From NCBI GenBank assembly GCA_036488875.1, contig DASXGW010000008.1:62001-126000 (forward strand): a stretch of DNA of 64,000 nt. Reading direction: 5' to 3'. A program made the translations under genes and the position numbers. Positions within the stretch are counted from its first letter, which is position 1, and each line of letters opens with the position of its first letter. This stretch comes from Candidatus Baltobacteraceae bacterium (GTDB lineage Bacteria; Vulcanimicrobiota; Vulcanimicrobiia; Vulcanimicrobiales; Vulcanimicrobiaceae). The notes under the pieces were generated by a model, which was given only the letters and a program-made list of their open reading frames with translations, did not search any database and was not told the origin of the DNA. Positions 33,956-42,403 of this stretch are shown in pieces.

Positions 33956-34020
33956 TTGAGAAGCAACCTTCGGCGGGTAATTCGCGGTAGGTGATTAGAC
34001 TAGCCCTCAACGCGAGAGGA
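33956..34020 (+). promoter_or_regulatory. Probable sigma-70-like promoter and ribosome site for the S41 protease genes
   Basis: TTGAGA (33956-33961) and TAATTC (33978-33983) are spaced by 16 bases and could be -35 and -10 elements. AGAGGA (34015-34020) is a good Shine-Dalgarno site five bases before ATG 34026. The 89-base gap is the largest within this unidirectional block, so a separate promoter here is plausible. No terminator hairpin is seen after the EnvC-like gene. Confidence 0.4.
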
Positions 34021-34025
34021 ACTGA

Positions 34026-35444
34026 ATGACCGTAGGAATCCGCGCCTTAATTGCGGCGCTCATCGTTATCGGCGTCGCCGCGGCGAGCGCCCTTTTCGTC
34101 GGCTACCGCACCGGCATGCTCGCGGCCCAATCGGGCATCGACGTGGCAACCACGGGCGATATCAACGAGCTCTTCGGCGACGCGTCCGTCAGCGGAACGC
34201 GTCTCGTCGATCTCGCGCTGCGCAAGCTCGAGAGTTCCTACTACAAACCGATCGATCCGCAGACGCCCGTCTCGGGCGAAGCGCAAGCGCTGCGCGGCTA
34301 CCTGCACCAGAAGAAAGTCGACGACGCGAGCCTTCCGAAGCTGGCCGGCTCGACCAACACGCAGAACGACGACCAGCACGTGGCCGATCTGCTCGCGTAC
34401 GCGCAGCAGCATTACGCCGATAAGCTCGGTCCCCACGGAAACGCCGATCTCACGGACGCCGCGCTGCGCGGAATCATGAGCTCGGTCAAAGATCCGTACA
34501 CGGTCTACCTTTCGCCGCGTGAAATTCAGGGTCTCAATGAGTCGCTCTCCGGGGGCAACTTCGGCGGCATCGGCGTGTACATTTATCAGCTCAAAGACGG
34601 CCGCATCGTGGTTCAGCCGATCGAGCAGATGCCCGCGGCGCGCGCCGGCATGAAGCCCGGCGAAGTCGTCGACAGCGTCGACAACAAGAGCGTGCGCGGA
34701 CTGCCGCTCGACCGCGTCGAGGAAATGATTCGCGGCGAAGCCGGCACGACCGTTCACTTGAGCACGCACCCGTACACCGGCAAAGGCTCCGAGCGCGGGT
34801 ACGACATCGTGCGCCAGATCATTCACGTTCCGACGGTTCGCGCCAAGATTGAAGACGGCTTCGATTACGTTCGCCTTTCCGATTTCGGAACGACGTCGGG
34901 CGAAGAAGTTCGCAAGGCGCTGCTCGACGGTCAATCCAAGGGCGCGAAGGGATACATTCTGGATCTGCGCGACAACGGCGGCGGACTACTGGATGCCGCA
35001 GTGCAGATTTCCAGTCTCTTCGTTCCGCAAGGAACGATCGTTTCGACGATTCGCCGCGACGGGCAGAGCACCAGCGAGGAGGCGCTCGGCGACGCCATTC
35101 CGGGCCTTCAGCCGCTCGTCATTCTGGTCAATAAATACACCGCCAGCGCGTCGGAGATTACGTCGGGCGCTCTACAGGATTACCATATAGCGACGCTGAT
35201 CGGAACCAAGACGTTCGGTAAGGGCGTCGTCCAAAGCATTTATCCCCTGCCCGATCGCGGAGCGCTCAAGATCACGACTGCCCGGTACGTAACGCCGTTG
35301 GGCCGCGACATTCAGCACCGCGGAATCGTTCCCGATATCGTGGTCGCTCAGGATCCCGATCCGTCGCTCATCGACACCCCGGCCGATAAACAGCTCGCCG
35401 CTGCCAAGGCTCGCCTCCATACACTCTCGCCACTCATGCACTAG
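34026..35444 (+). CDS. S41 carboxyl-terminal processing protease, first copy
   Basis: A 472-residue CtpA-type serine protease with an N-terminal membrane anchor or signal (ALIAALIVIGVAAASALFVGY). Order: N-terminal helical domain, PDZ (about 175-265, GGIGVYIYQLKDGRIVV and AARAGMKPGEVVDSV), and S41 core with the catalytic serine in TASASEITSGAL and lysine in TFGKGVVQS. It trims C-terminal tails of periplasmic proteins; in other bacteria such proteases control murein hydrolases. Here it sits directly after an M23 peptidase gene. The second copy follows after 11 bases. Confidence 0.93.
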   Translation: MTVGIRALIAALIVIGVAAASALFVGYRTGMLAAQSGIDVATTGDINELFGDASVSGTRLVDLALRKLESSYYKPIDPQTPVSGEAQALRGYLHQKKVDDASLPKLAGSTNTQNDDQHVADLLAYAQQHYADKLGPHGNADLTDAALRGIMSSVKDPYTVYLSPREIQGLNESLSGGNFGGIGVYIYQLKDGRIVVQPIEQMPAARAGMKPGEVVDSVDNKSVRGLPLDRVEEMIRGEAGTTVHLSTHPYTGKGSERGYDIVRQIIHVPTVRAKIEDGFDYVRLSDFGTTSGEEVRKALLDGQSKGAKGYILDLRDNGGGLLDAAVQISSLFVPQGTIVSTIRRDGQSTSEEALGDAIPGLQPLVILVNKYTASASEITSGALQDYHIATLIGTKTFGKGVVQSIYPLPDRGALKITTARYVTPLGRDIQHRGIVPDIVVAQDPDPSLIDTPADKQLAAAKARLHTLSPLMH

Positions 35445-35455
35445 ATTTGGAAACG

Positions 35456-36817
35456 ATGAAACGCCTGTATTCGCTTGTCATTGCCGGCGCGTTCGCCGGA
35501 ATGCTCGTTCAGCTGCCCGCTTCGGCCGCGGCATCCGCTCATTTGTCGTCGGTTGAGGCCGGCGAAATTTCGACCAGCTACACGCACCTGACGACCGAGT
35601 TCTATCAAAAGGTCGACGCTCAGGTCGTGCTCGACTCCGTGCGCAATCAGCTGCTGCTCGCTATGCGTACCGCGGGCGTAAAACGCGCCTCGCTGCCGCA
35701 GGCGCATTCGACCGAAGTCGGCGACGCAAACGTCCGCACGATCGAGCACGAGGTCGAGGATGCGACTCAAGAGTCGCACGGAAAGTTCACGGTCGCGCAG
35801 CTCAGTTACGTCGCACTCGACGGCATGATGCGTGCGGTCAAGGACCGGTACACCGTCTTCTTGACGCCTAAGGAGTTCGCCGGGCTCAACCAAGATCTCG
35901 ACGGCGGCGATTTCGGCGGCACGGGCATCGTTATCCAGGTCGACGATCAAACCAAACAGATTCTCGTCGAGAACGTGGTTCCCAACGGGCCGGCCGATAA
36001 AGCCGGCATCCAGCAAGACGATCTCATCACCACGATCGACGGCAGCCCGACCAAAGGCATGACCGTGCAGCAAGCCAGCACGAAGCTGCGCGGCAAAGAA
36101 GGCACGAACGTTACGCTCGGCGTCACGCGCGAAGGCGCGTCGGTAACGCCGATAACGATTACGCGCGCGAAGATTCACCAGCTCAGCGTCTATGAAAAGA
36201 TGCTGCCGGGCAAGATCGGCTACGTCGACGTAACGGTCTTCGGACGCGACACCGGAACCGAACTCGAAACCGCGCTCGACCGTCTGCAGCAAGAGGGCGC
36301 GCGCGCGCTCGTGCTCGACCTGCGCGACAACGGGGGCGGCTATCTCGAAGCCGCGGTGGCCGTGAGCTCGAAGTTCATTCCGAGCGGTCCGATAGTATCG
36401 GTCGAGTCCCGCGCCTCGAACATCACGACGCTCGAAGCCGACGACACGGCGATTCCGCCGGTGCCGCTGGCGGTGCTGGTCAACGGCTACACCGCGTCGG
36501 CGTCCGAGATCACGTCGGGAGCGATTCAGGACAGCGGCGTCGGCACGATCGTCGGCACGAAGACCTTCGGCAAGGGCGTCGTTCAGACGATCTATCCGAT
36601 GCCCGACGGATCGGCGATCAAGATCACGACGGCGCGTTACCTCACGCCGCGTAACCGGGACATCAATCACCTCGGCATTACGCCCGACGTCGTCGTCGCC
36701 GAAAACAAGCATCCGCAGTTCGGAACGCCCGCGAAGGACGATCAGCTCACGCAAGCGGTGCAGCTGCTCGACCAGAAGTTGGCAAAGCTCGGCGATCAGG
36801 ATACGCCGACCCAGTAG
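35456..36817 (+). CDS. S41 carboxyl-terminal processing protease, second copy
   Basis: A 453-residue S41 protease with a cleavable signal (MKRLYSLVIAGAFAGMLVQLPASAAA). The PDZ domain lies at about 150-235 (GGTGIVIQVDDQTKQ, GPADKAGIQQDDLITTIDG); the catalytic serine is in TASASEITSGAIQ and lysine in TFGKGVVQT. ATG 35456 is chosen for the signal peptide; an in-frame TTG nine bases earlier is less likely. It resembles the preceding gene across the PDZ and core, so the pair looks like a tandem duplication. A hairpin follows the stop. Confidence 0.93.
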   Translation: MKRLYSLVIAGAFAGMLVQLPASAAASAHLSSVEAGEISTSYTHLTTEFYQKVDAQVVLDSVRNQLLLAMRTAGVKRASLPQAHSTEVGDANVRTIEHEVEDATQESHGKFTVAQLSYVALDGMMRAVKDRYTVFLTPKEFAGLNQDLDGGDFGGTGIVIQVDDQTKQILVENVVPNGPADKAGIQQDDLITTIDGSPTKGMTVQQASTKLRGKEGTNVTLGVTREGASVTPITITRAKIHQLSVYEKMLPGKIGYVDVTVFGRDTGTELETALDRLQQEGARALVLDLRDNGGGYLEAAVAVSSKFIPSGPIVSVESRASNITTLEADDTAIPPVPLAVLVNGYTASASEITSGAIQDSGVGTIVGTKTFGKGVVQTIYPMPDGSAIKITTARYLTPRNRDINHLGITPDVVVAENKHPQFGTPAKDDQLTQAVQLLDQKLAKLGDQDTPTQ

Positions 36818-36825
36818 CGAAATAG

Positions 36826-36856
36826 AGGGCATCTCATAAAGAGGTGCCCTTCTTGT
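36826..36856 (+). terminator. Hairpin after the S41 gene: terminator that also covers the next ribosome site
   Basis: AGGGCATCTC (36826-36835) pairs with GAGGTGCCCT (36841-36850) over ten base pairs, including one G-U, with an ATAAA loop and a T-rich tail (TCTTGT). It looks like an intrinsic terminator for the protease genes. However, its 3' arm contains GAGGTG, the only Shine-Dalgarno-like site for the UDP-sugar dehydrogenase gene, whose TTG start at 36853 follows at once. It may therefore instead control translation of that gene. Confidence 0.65.
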
Positions 36857-38061
36857 CCCTGAACCCAACGGACGTTCAATACGACGTCTGCGTCATCGGT
36901 GGTTGCGGCCACGTTGGTTTGCCGCTATCTATTGCTTTTGCGCTCCGCGGCAAGCGCGTCGCGATCGTCGACACCGACCAGCGAGCCATAGCGAAGATCC
37001 AAAGCGGCGAGATGCCGTTCGTCGAGGAGGACGGTCCCGCTTCCCTTCGCAAGGCGCTCGACTCCGGAAACCTCTCCGTTGCCGCCGGGCCGCTGGCAAT
37101 CACCGCGAGTGCCGCCATCGTTCTCGTCGTGGGCACGCCCATCGACGGTCATCTGTCGCCCTCGTTTCACGCCATCGACGAGGTGCTCGAGCAGTATCGC
37201 TCGTTCTTCCGCGACGGACAACTGATCGTACTGCGAAGCACGTTATTTCCCGGTACGTCGCAACGCGTGCTGCGTTGGGCGCAATCCGCCGGTCTGAAGC
37301 TCCACGTCGCTACCTGCCCCGAACGCATCGCTCAAGGATATGCGTTACGCGAGCTGTGCGAGCTGCCGCAGATCGTCGCATCGTCTTCCCCCGAAGGCTT
37401 GGCCGCGGCCAAGGAACTCTTCTCGACCTTGACCGACGATATCGTCGTTCTCGAGCCGATCGAAGCCGAGCTCGCAAAGCTCTATAACAACGCTTGGCGT
37501 TACATCAAGTTTGCCGCGGCGAATCAGTTCTACATGATCGCTAACGAGTTCGGTGTGGATTTCGATCGGGTGTATAACGGCGTGACGCACCGCTATCCGC
37601 GCGGCGCCGATCTTCCGCGGCCGGGCTTTTCGTCGGGTCCGTGTTTGTTCAAGGACACGATGCAGCTGTCCGCGTTTGCTAACAACCAGTTCTTTCTCGG
37701 CCATGCCGCGATGCTGGTCAACGAGGGCCTGCCGAACTACCTGGTGCGGCGAATTCGGGAAAAATGGGATTTGAACGAGATGACGATCGGCATTCTCGGC
37801 ATGTCGTTCAAAGCGGAGATCGACGACGTTCGAGATTCGCTATCCCTCAAGCTGCGCGACATCCTCGAAACCGAATGTAAGGGCGTGATCTGCTCGGACC
37901 CGTTCGTGAAGATTCCGGGAATGGTCTCGACGCAAGAGGCGATCGACCGCTCCGATCTCGTGATCCTGGCGATTCCTCATAAGGCCTATTCGAAGATCGA
38001 GCCCAACGGGAAACCGTTCGTCGATCTTTGGAACGTCTTGGGCCAAGGCCGCAGCATTTGA
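36853..38061 (+). CDS. UDP-glucose/UDP-ManNAc-type nucleotide sugar dehydrogenase
   Basis: A 402-residue enzyme of the UDP-glucose/GDP-mannose dehydrogenase family, oxidising a nucleotide sugar to the uronic acid with two NAD. Motifs: Rossmann CVIGGCGHVGLPL, VVGTPID, PERIAQGYALREL, and catalytic cysteine in GPCLFKDTMQL, then NBD-binding MSFKAEIDDVRDS. It is closer to the WecC/WbpA pattern than to plant-type UGD, but the substrate is not determined. TTG 36853 is preferred for GAGGTG eight bases upstream; GTG 36844 is an alternative. First gene of a four-gene glycan operon; its stop overlaps the epimerase start (TTGA). Confidence 0.88.
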   Translation: MSLNPTDVQYDVCVIGGCGHVGLPLSIAFALRGKRVAIVDTDQRAIAKIQSGEMPFVEEDGPASLRKALDSGNLSVAAGPLAITASAAIVLVVGTPIDGHLSPSFHAIDEVLEQYRSFFRDGQLIVLRSTLFPGTSQRVLRWAQSAGLKLHVATCPERIAQGYALRELCELPQIVASSSPEGLAAAKELFSTLTDDIVVLEPIEAELAKLYNNAWRYIKFAAANQFYMIANEFGVDFDRVYNGVTHRYPRGADLPRPGFSSGPCLFKDTMQLSAFANNQFFLGHAAMLVNEGLPNYLVRRIREKWDLNEMTIGILGMSFKAEIDDVRDSLSLKLRDILETECKGVICSDPFVKIPGMVSTQEAIDRSDLVILAIPHKAYSKIEPNGKPFVDLWNVLGQGRSI

Positions 38062-39077
38062 AAGTCCTCCTCACCGGCTCGGCCGGATTCATCGCCGGAT
38101 ATTTGGTCAACGAGCTGCTCGAAGCCGGTCACGAAGTCGTCGGGCTGGATAACTTCTCCAAGTACGGTGAAGTCAGCCGCACCTACGACGCTCATCCCCG
38201 CTACCGTTTCGTGCGCGGCGACGCGAAAGACGTGGAGCTTCTCAAGGATCTCTGCCGGGATTGCGACGTCATGATCGCGTCGGCCGCAAAGATCGGCGGC
38301 ATCAGCTACTTTCACGAGCTCGCTTACGATTTGATCGCCGAAAACGAGCGTATCGTCGCCGCCGAGTTCGACGCCGCGATTTGGGCGCACCGCGAGCATC
38401 GCCTGTCGCGGATCGTCGTGATCTCTTCGTCGATGGTCTTCGAGTCGGCCACCGATTTTCCGACGCCCGAGGGAGCGCAGTTCACGTCACCGCCCCCGCT
38501 TTCGACGTATGGATTTCAGAAGCTCGCGTGCGAGTACTTTGCCAAAGGCGCCTGGGAACAATACCAGCTCCCGTATACGATTTGCCGTCCGTTCAACTGC
38601 GTCGGTATCGGCGAGGGGCGAGCGATCGGCGACGTTGCGGTGACGTCGGGCAACGTCTCCTTGGCGATGAGTCACGTTCTGCCCGACCTGGTCCTCAAGG
38701 TAGTGAAGGGTCAAGATCCATTGCGCCTGTTTGGAGACGGCGGCCAAATCCGGCACTACACGTACGGCGGCGATTTGGCGCGCGGGATTCGCGTCTGCAT
38801 GGAAAGCGATAAGTCGGTAAACGAGGACTTCAATCTATCGACGGCGGTAGGACACACGGTCTTACAGCTCGCCGAGCTGGTTTGGAACGCGATTCGACCA
38901 GGCGTTCCGTTTCGCTACGAGAGCGATGCGCCGTTTAAGTACGACGTGCAAAAACGCGTTCCCGACGTTCGAAAAGCGCGCGACGTTTTAGGTTTTGAGG
39001 CGACGACGCCCATAGCGTCGGTTCTAGACGAGGTCATTCCGTGGATTCGAGAGCAGATTCGCCTGGGCGCGATGTAG
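38058..39077 (+). CDS. NAD-dependent sugar epimerase/dehydratase
   Basis: A 339-residue extended SDR of the GalE/RmlB superfamily. Cofactor motif TGSAGFIAG at the very N terminus and the catalytic Tyr-x3-Lys in YGFQKLACEY; SSSMVFES supplies the serine. The TTG start overlaps the previous stop by four bases and places the Rossmann strand at residue 2-4. It acts on the same nucleotide-sugar pool as the adjacent dehydrogenase, probably a uronate. Overlaps the GT2 gene by 37 bases. Confidence 0.88.
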   Translation: MKVLLTGSAGFIAGYLVNELLEAGHEVVGLDNFSKYGEVSRTYDAHPRYRFVRGDAKDVELLKDLCRDCDVMIASAAKIGGISYFHELAYDLIAENERIVAAEFDAAIWAHREHRLSRIVVISSSMVFESATDFPTPEGAQFTSPPPLSTYGFQKLACEYFAKGAWEQYQLPYTICRPFNCVGIGEGRAIGDVAVTSGNVSLAMSHVLPDLVLKVVKGQDPLRLFGDGGQIRHYTYGGDLARGIRVCMESDKSVNEDFNLSTAVGHTVLQLAELVWNAIRPGVPFRYESDAPFKYDVQKRVPDVRKARDVLGFEATTPIASVLDEVIPWIREQIRLGAM

Positions 39078-39790
39078 CCGGCCTTCTGAGCGTCGTCGTT
39101 CCCGTGCGCGACGAAGCCCAGAACGTGCAGCCGCTCTTCGAAGCGCTCGCTCGCGACGTTCGCAGTAACGCCGAGTTTCTTCTCGTCTTCGATACCGACG
39201 ACGACCCGACGGTCGCGCAGGCGCGCCTTCGAGCGGGCGAGCTTCCGGGTCCGCTCCGGCTGATCAAGAACGACCTCGGTCGTGGGCCCGCAAACGCTCT
39301 TCGCGCCGGTTTCAACGCCGCTCGCGGAGATGCGGTCGTCGTCGTCATGGCCGATCTCTCCGACGAGCTCACGATCGTCGACGCAATGCTCGAACGCCTT
39401 CGCGCCGGCTGCGACCTCGTCGTTGGTTCGCGCTACATGCGCGGCGGAAAACAGATCGGCGGCCCGGTACTCAAACGAACGCTTTCGCGGCTGGCGGGCG
39501 CATCGCTCTTCTTGTGGGGGCTGCCTACGCACGACGCGACGAATGCGTTCAAAATGTATCGCGCGAGCCTGCTGCGCGCGATCCCGATCCAAGGCGGGGG
39601 CGGCTTCGAGATCAGCATGGAGATGACGATCAAGGCGTGGCTGGCCGGCGCGAACATCTGCGAGATGCCTGCAACGTGGACCGACCGCGTTGCCGGAAAG
39701 TCGAAGTTTCGGCTGATGAAATGGCTCCCGAAGTATCTGCACTGGTACTTCTACGCTTTGCGCGGACGGCTGTCCCGAACGAAACGATAG
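39041..39790 (+). CDS. DPM1-like family 2 glycosyltransferase
   Basis: A 249-residue GT2 enzyme with no membrane helices, similar to dolichol/polyprenyl-phosphate mannose synthases: SVVVPVRDEAQNVQPLFEAL, a DTDDD metal motif, GRGPANALRAGFNAARGDAVVVVMADLSD and VVGSRYMRGG. Such enzymes load a sugar from GDP- or UDP-donor onto polyprenyl phosphate, making the lipid donor used by GT-C enzymes. The next gene and three others in this region encode GT-C proteins, which fits. GTG 39041 lies inside the epimerase gene. Confidence 0.87.
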   Translation: MDSRADSPGRDVAGLLSVVVPVRDEAQNVQPLFEALARDVRSNAEFLLVFDTDDDPTVAQARLRAGELPGPLRLIKNDLGRGPANALRAGFNAARGDAVVVVMADLSDELTIVDAMLERLRAGCDLVVGSRYMRGGKQIGGPVLKRTLSRLAGASLFLWGLPTHDATNAFKMYRASLLRAIPIQGGGGFEISMEMTIKAWLAGANICEMPATWTDRVAGKSKFRLMKWLPKYLHWYFYALRGRLSRTKR

Positions 39791-39795
39791 TTTGA

Positions 39796-41175
39796 GTGTA
39801 CGTCGGAATCGTTCTCCTGGTTCTGGCGTGGGTTGCGGTGCGTACGTTCTACCGCGGCGCTCCTTGGCCGCGCCTACCCGCATTCACGGCTGCGGGCCTG
39901 ATGCCGGCGTGCGCCGGTGCGGTCGTGCTGGTCTTCATCGCGCAGCTGCTCGTCATCGGCTACGTCGCACGGCACCAGATTGCGTCGCCGTGCTTCCTGC
40001 ACTTAGCCGTGCCGGTGGTCGCCGACTTCAGCAGCGGCGGCGGACCGGCGATGCCCCTGACCAGCGCGCTGCTGGCCGCGTTCGCCGTCGTACAGACGCT
40101 TTTGCTCGCGAGCGCGTACGTCGCCCACCAATCGCGCACGCCCAAACGTTGGGAATGGATGATGACCGGGGCGGCCGTCGCGTTGGGATTGAGCGCGGCC
40201 GTTTGGGCGCCGGCGATGACGAGCCCCGATCCGTTGATGTACTTCTCGTTTGCGAAGATCGGCTTCGGCTCGTTTGCCGCTTCAACCCACGTCGTGCGTC
40301 TGCCGAACTTCTCCGCGATATCGTGTGAAAAGGCGCTTTTGCCGTCAGCGTACGGCCCGGCATTTATCGCCTACGCCGGCGTTCTTCTCGGCCGGATACA
40401 CGATCCGGCGGTTGCGGTGCAGACGCTCCGGGCGACCAACGTGCTGTGGCTGCTCGCCTGCATTCCCTTGTTACGCCGCGCGAACGTACCGTGGATCTTG
40501 GTCGTTCTGCTGCTGCTCGATCCGCCGGTGCTGTTCCAGTACGTCGCTAACGCGCACAACGATCTCATCGCACTCGTCCTCGTGTTAGCCGCGTTCGCGT
40601 GCGCCGATACGAGCCTGATCGCCGGGATCGCGCTCGTCACCTTGGCCGGCCTCTTCAAGCTGCCGTTCGCGGCGATCGGCGCGCTGGCGTTCGCGGCGCG
40701 GCCGCCGGCATGGCAGCGCGCGGGCGCAGCCTGCGCCGGAGTTCTGCTGGCTCTCATTATCTCGTACGCCTGGGCCGGTCCCCGCTATTTCGAAGGACTG
40801 GCGTACTATCACCGGCTTTTGGACGCGACCGGCAATCCGTTTGACGTCGCGCTTACCGTCGTGGCCCTCGCAGCCATCGGCGCGGCGCTCGTCCGTCGTT
40901 GGTACGCCGGCGTCGCGAGCTTTTCGTTTCCCGGGCTTGCCGTCGCCGAGATCCAACCGTGGTACGCATTGTGGGGGCTGCCGTACGCGCTGCGCGAACG
41001 CCGGCATTTTGCGCTGTGGATCGTCCTCTTGCCGGTTGCGGCGTTTCTCATGGACGATTCGGTTTCGCGCGGCGCACAGTTAGCGATCTATGCCGTCGCC
41101 GTCGTCGCGATTGGGGTTTTCGTCCTTCGCGACCTCGCTTATAACTCGAAGCCGCACGAGCGCGCATCTTCGTAA
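39796..41175 (+). CDS. GT-C membrane glycosyltransferase, paralogue 1
   Basis: A 459-residue polytopic protein with about 11-12 helices. It has the GT-C catalytic-loop aspartate in TSPDPLMYF and the shared motifs YGPAF, NAHNDLIALVLV and PWYALWGLPYAL found in the three other paralogues of this window. The family resembles DUF2029/GT87 and MptA/B-type polyprenyl-phosphate-sugar transferases. It should add a sugar from a lipid-phosphate donor to a glycan on the outer face of the inner membrane. It follows the DPM1-like gene by five bases. Compared with paralogues 2-4 its first loop is most divergent. Confidence 0.78.
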   Translation: MYVGIVLLVLAWVAVRTFYRGAPWPRLPAFTAAGLMPACAGAVVLVFIAQLLVIGYVARHQIASPCFLHLAVPVVADFSSGGGPAMPLTSALLAAFAVVQTLLLASAYVAHQSRTPKRWEWMMTGAAVALGLSAAVWAPAMTSPDPLMYFSFAKIGFGSFAASTHVVRLPNFSAISCEKALLPSAYGPAFIAYAGVLLGRIHDPAVAVQTLRATNVLWLLACIPLLRRANVPWILVVLLLLDPPVLFQYVANAHNDLIALVLVLAAFACADTSLIAGIALVTLAGLFKLPFAAIGALAFAARPPAWQRAGAACAGVLLALIISYAWAGPRYFEGLAYYHRLLDATGNPFDVALTVVALAAIGAALVRRWYAGVASFSFPGLAVAEIQPWYALWGLPYALRERRHFALWIVLLPVAAFLMDDSVSRGAQLAIYAVAVVAIGVFVLRDLAYNSKPHERASS

Positions 41176-41852
41176 AACATTCGCACCGTGTCGAGCGAAA
41201 ACGCGTCGAGATCTTTCCCGAGCAGCGACAGCTTCGAAAGAATGTCGTTGGTTGCGGTAATAATATGGACGCCCAAGGCATCGGCCTGGACGACGTTGAG
41301 GAGCTCGCGCGGACTAGCCCAGATCAACTCCTGCAGCGGGTGAGCCGCAAGCACCGTCAACGCTTCGCGCACGATCGGTAGCGGATCGCGTCCGCTATCG
41401 GCGATTCTGCCGGCGAAGAGCGAGACGAACGAGCTCGGCCCGTCGGCTAGCGCCGCGCTGATGCCCTCGACTTGCGCCACCGTCATGAGCGCGGTGACGT
41501 TCAATTTGATACCCGCCGCGGCTAGCTTGCGCACGAGCGGAACGCTGCTGCCGGCGCGCGTATCGGTCACGGGAATCTTCACGTAGACGTTGGAGCCCCA
41601 GCGCGCGATCGTCCGCGCCTGCCGTTCCATCTCATCGAAGTCGTCAGAAAAGACTTCGAAGGAGATCGGCCTATCCGGGATCGCGTCGAGAACGTCCCGC
41701 GCGAACGCTTCGAAATCTTTCACGCCCGCTTTGCGCATGAGCGTCGGATTCGTCGTAAAGCCCTTGACGAGCGGATTGCGATACATCTCGAGCATGCCGG
41801 CCTTGTCGGCGCCGTCGGCGAAAATCTTGACGCGCAGATCCTCGGCCTTCAC
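41139..41852 (-). CDS. Transaldolase / fructose-6-phosphate aldolase-like protein
   Basis: A 237-residue class I aldolase barrel of the transaldolase subfamily. The N-terminal KIFADGADKAGMLEMYRNPLVKGFTTNPTL and the Schiff-base lysine in VYVKIPVTD are typical. It may form or use sedoheptulose 7-phosphate, which is the starting compound of the heptose pathway encoded next to it; fructose-6-phosphate aldolase activity is the other option. GTG 41852 overlaps the phosphatase stop (GTGA). The 3' end overlaps paralogue 1 by 37 bases in antisense. Confidence 0.85.
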   Translation of the reverse strand: MKAEDLRVKIFADGADKAGMLEMYRNPLVKGFTTNPTLMRKAGVKDFEAFARDVLDAIPDRPISFEVFSDDFDEMERQARTIARWGSNVYVKIPVTDTRAGSSVPLVRKLAAAGIKLNVTALMTVAQVEGISAALADGPSSFVSLFAGRIADSGRDPLPIVREALTVLAAHPLQELIWASPRELLNVVQADALGVHIITATNDILSKLSLLGKDLDAFSLDTVRMFYEDARSCGFEL

Positions 41853-42403
41853 GGGCGATACTCGCGCGTCAGAATCGCGTCGACCGCTTCGGACAACGAG
41901 CGGACGATCACGTCGGCTTCCACGTGCGACGGAGTTTCGGCATAGCCGAAATCGATGAACACGGTGGTACACCCGGCGGCGCGGCCGCATTCGACGTCTT
42001 TGACGCGGTCGCCCACGACGTAGCTTTCCGGTAACGAGATACCGCGCTCGCGCGCCGCGATCTGCAAGAGACCCGGCTTAGGCTTGCGGCACTCGCAGCG
42101 ATCCGCATCGTCGTGGAAGCAGGTGTACACGCCGTCGAGCGCCAGGGTCGAAGCGACGGCAGCGTTGATTTCCTCGACGCACTCGGTCGTCGCCGTTCCG
42201 CGCGCGACGTCGGGTTGGTTGGTCACCGCGATTGCGTAGAATCCAGCGCCGCGAACGCGATCGACCGCCTCCCGCGCGGGCGCCGCGATGACGAGCTCCC
42301 GCACCGACGACGGCGGATGCGGATTGCCGTTGCGCAATCGGGCTTCGTTGAGCACGCCGTCGCGGTCGAAAAAAACCGCCCGCTTTACTGGATCGACTCC
42401 CAC
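41849..42403 (-). CDS. gmhB: D-glycero-D-manno-heptose 1,7-bisphosphate 7-phosphatase-like HAD protein
   Basis: A 184-residue HAD phosphatase with all GmhB hallmarks: FFDRDGVLNE (catalytic Asp pair), TNQPDVARG, zinc-binding CFH and CEC in CRKPKPG, and VGDRVKDVECGRAAG. GmhB removes the 7-phosphate of heptose 1,7-bisphosphate; related histidinol phosphatases share the fold, but the neighbouring isomerase supports a heptose role. The GTG start at 42403 lies inside the isomerase gene (19-base overlap). Confidence 0.85.
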   Translation of the reverse strand: MGVDPVKRAVFFDRDGVLNEARLRNGNPHPPSSVRELVIAAPAREAVDRVRGAGFYAIAVTNQPDVARGTATTECVEEINAAVASTLALDGVYTCFHDDADRCECRKPKPGLLQIAARERGISLPESYVVGDRVKDVECGRAAGCTTVFIDFGYAETPSHVEADVIVRSLSEAVDAILTREYRP

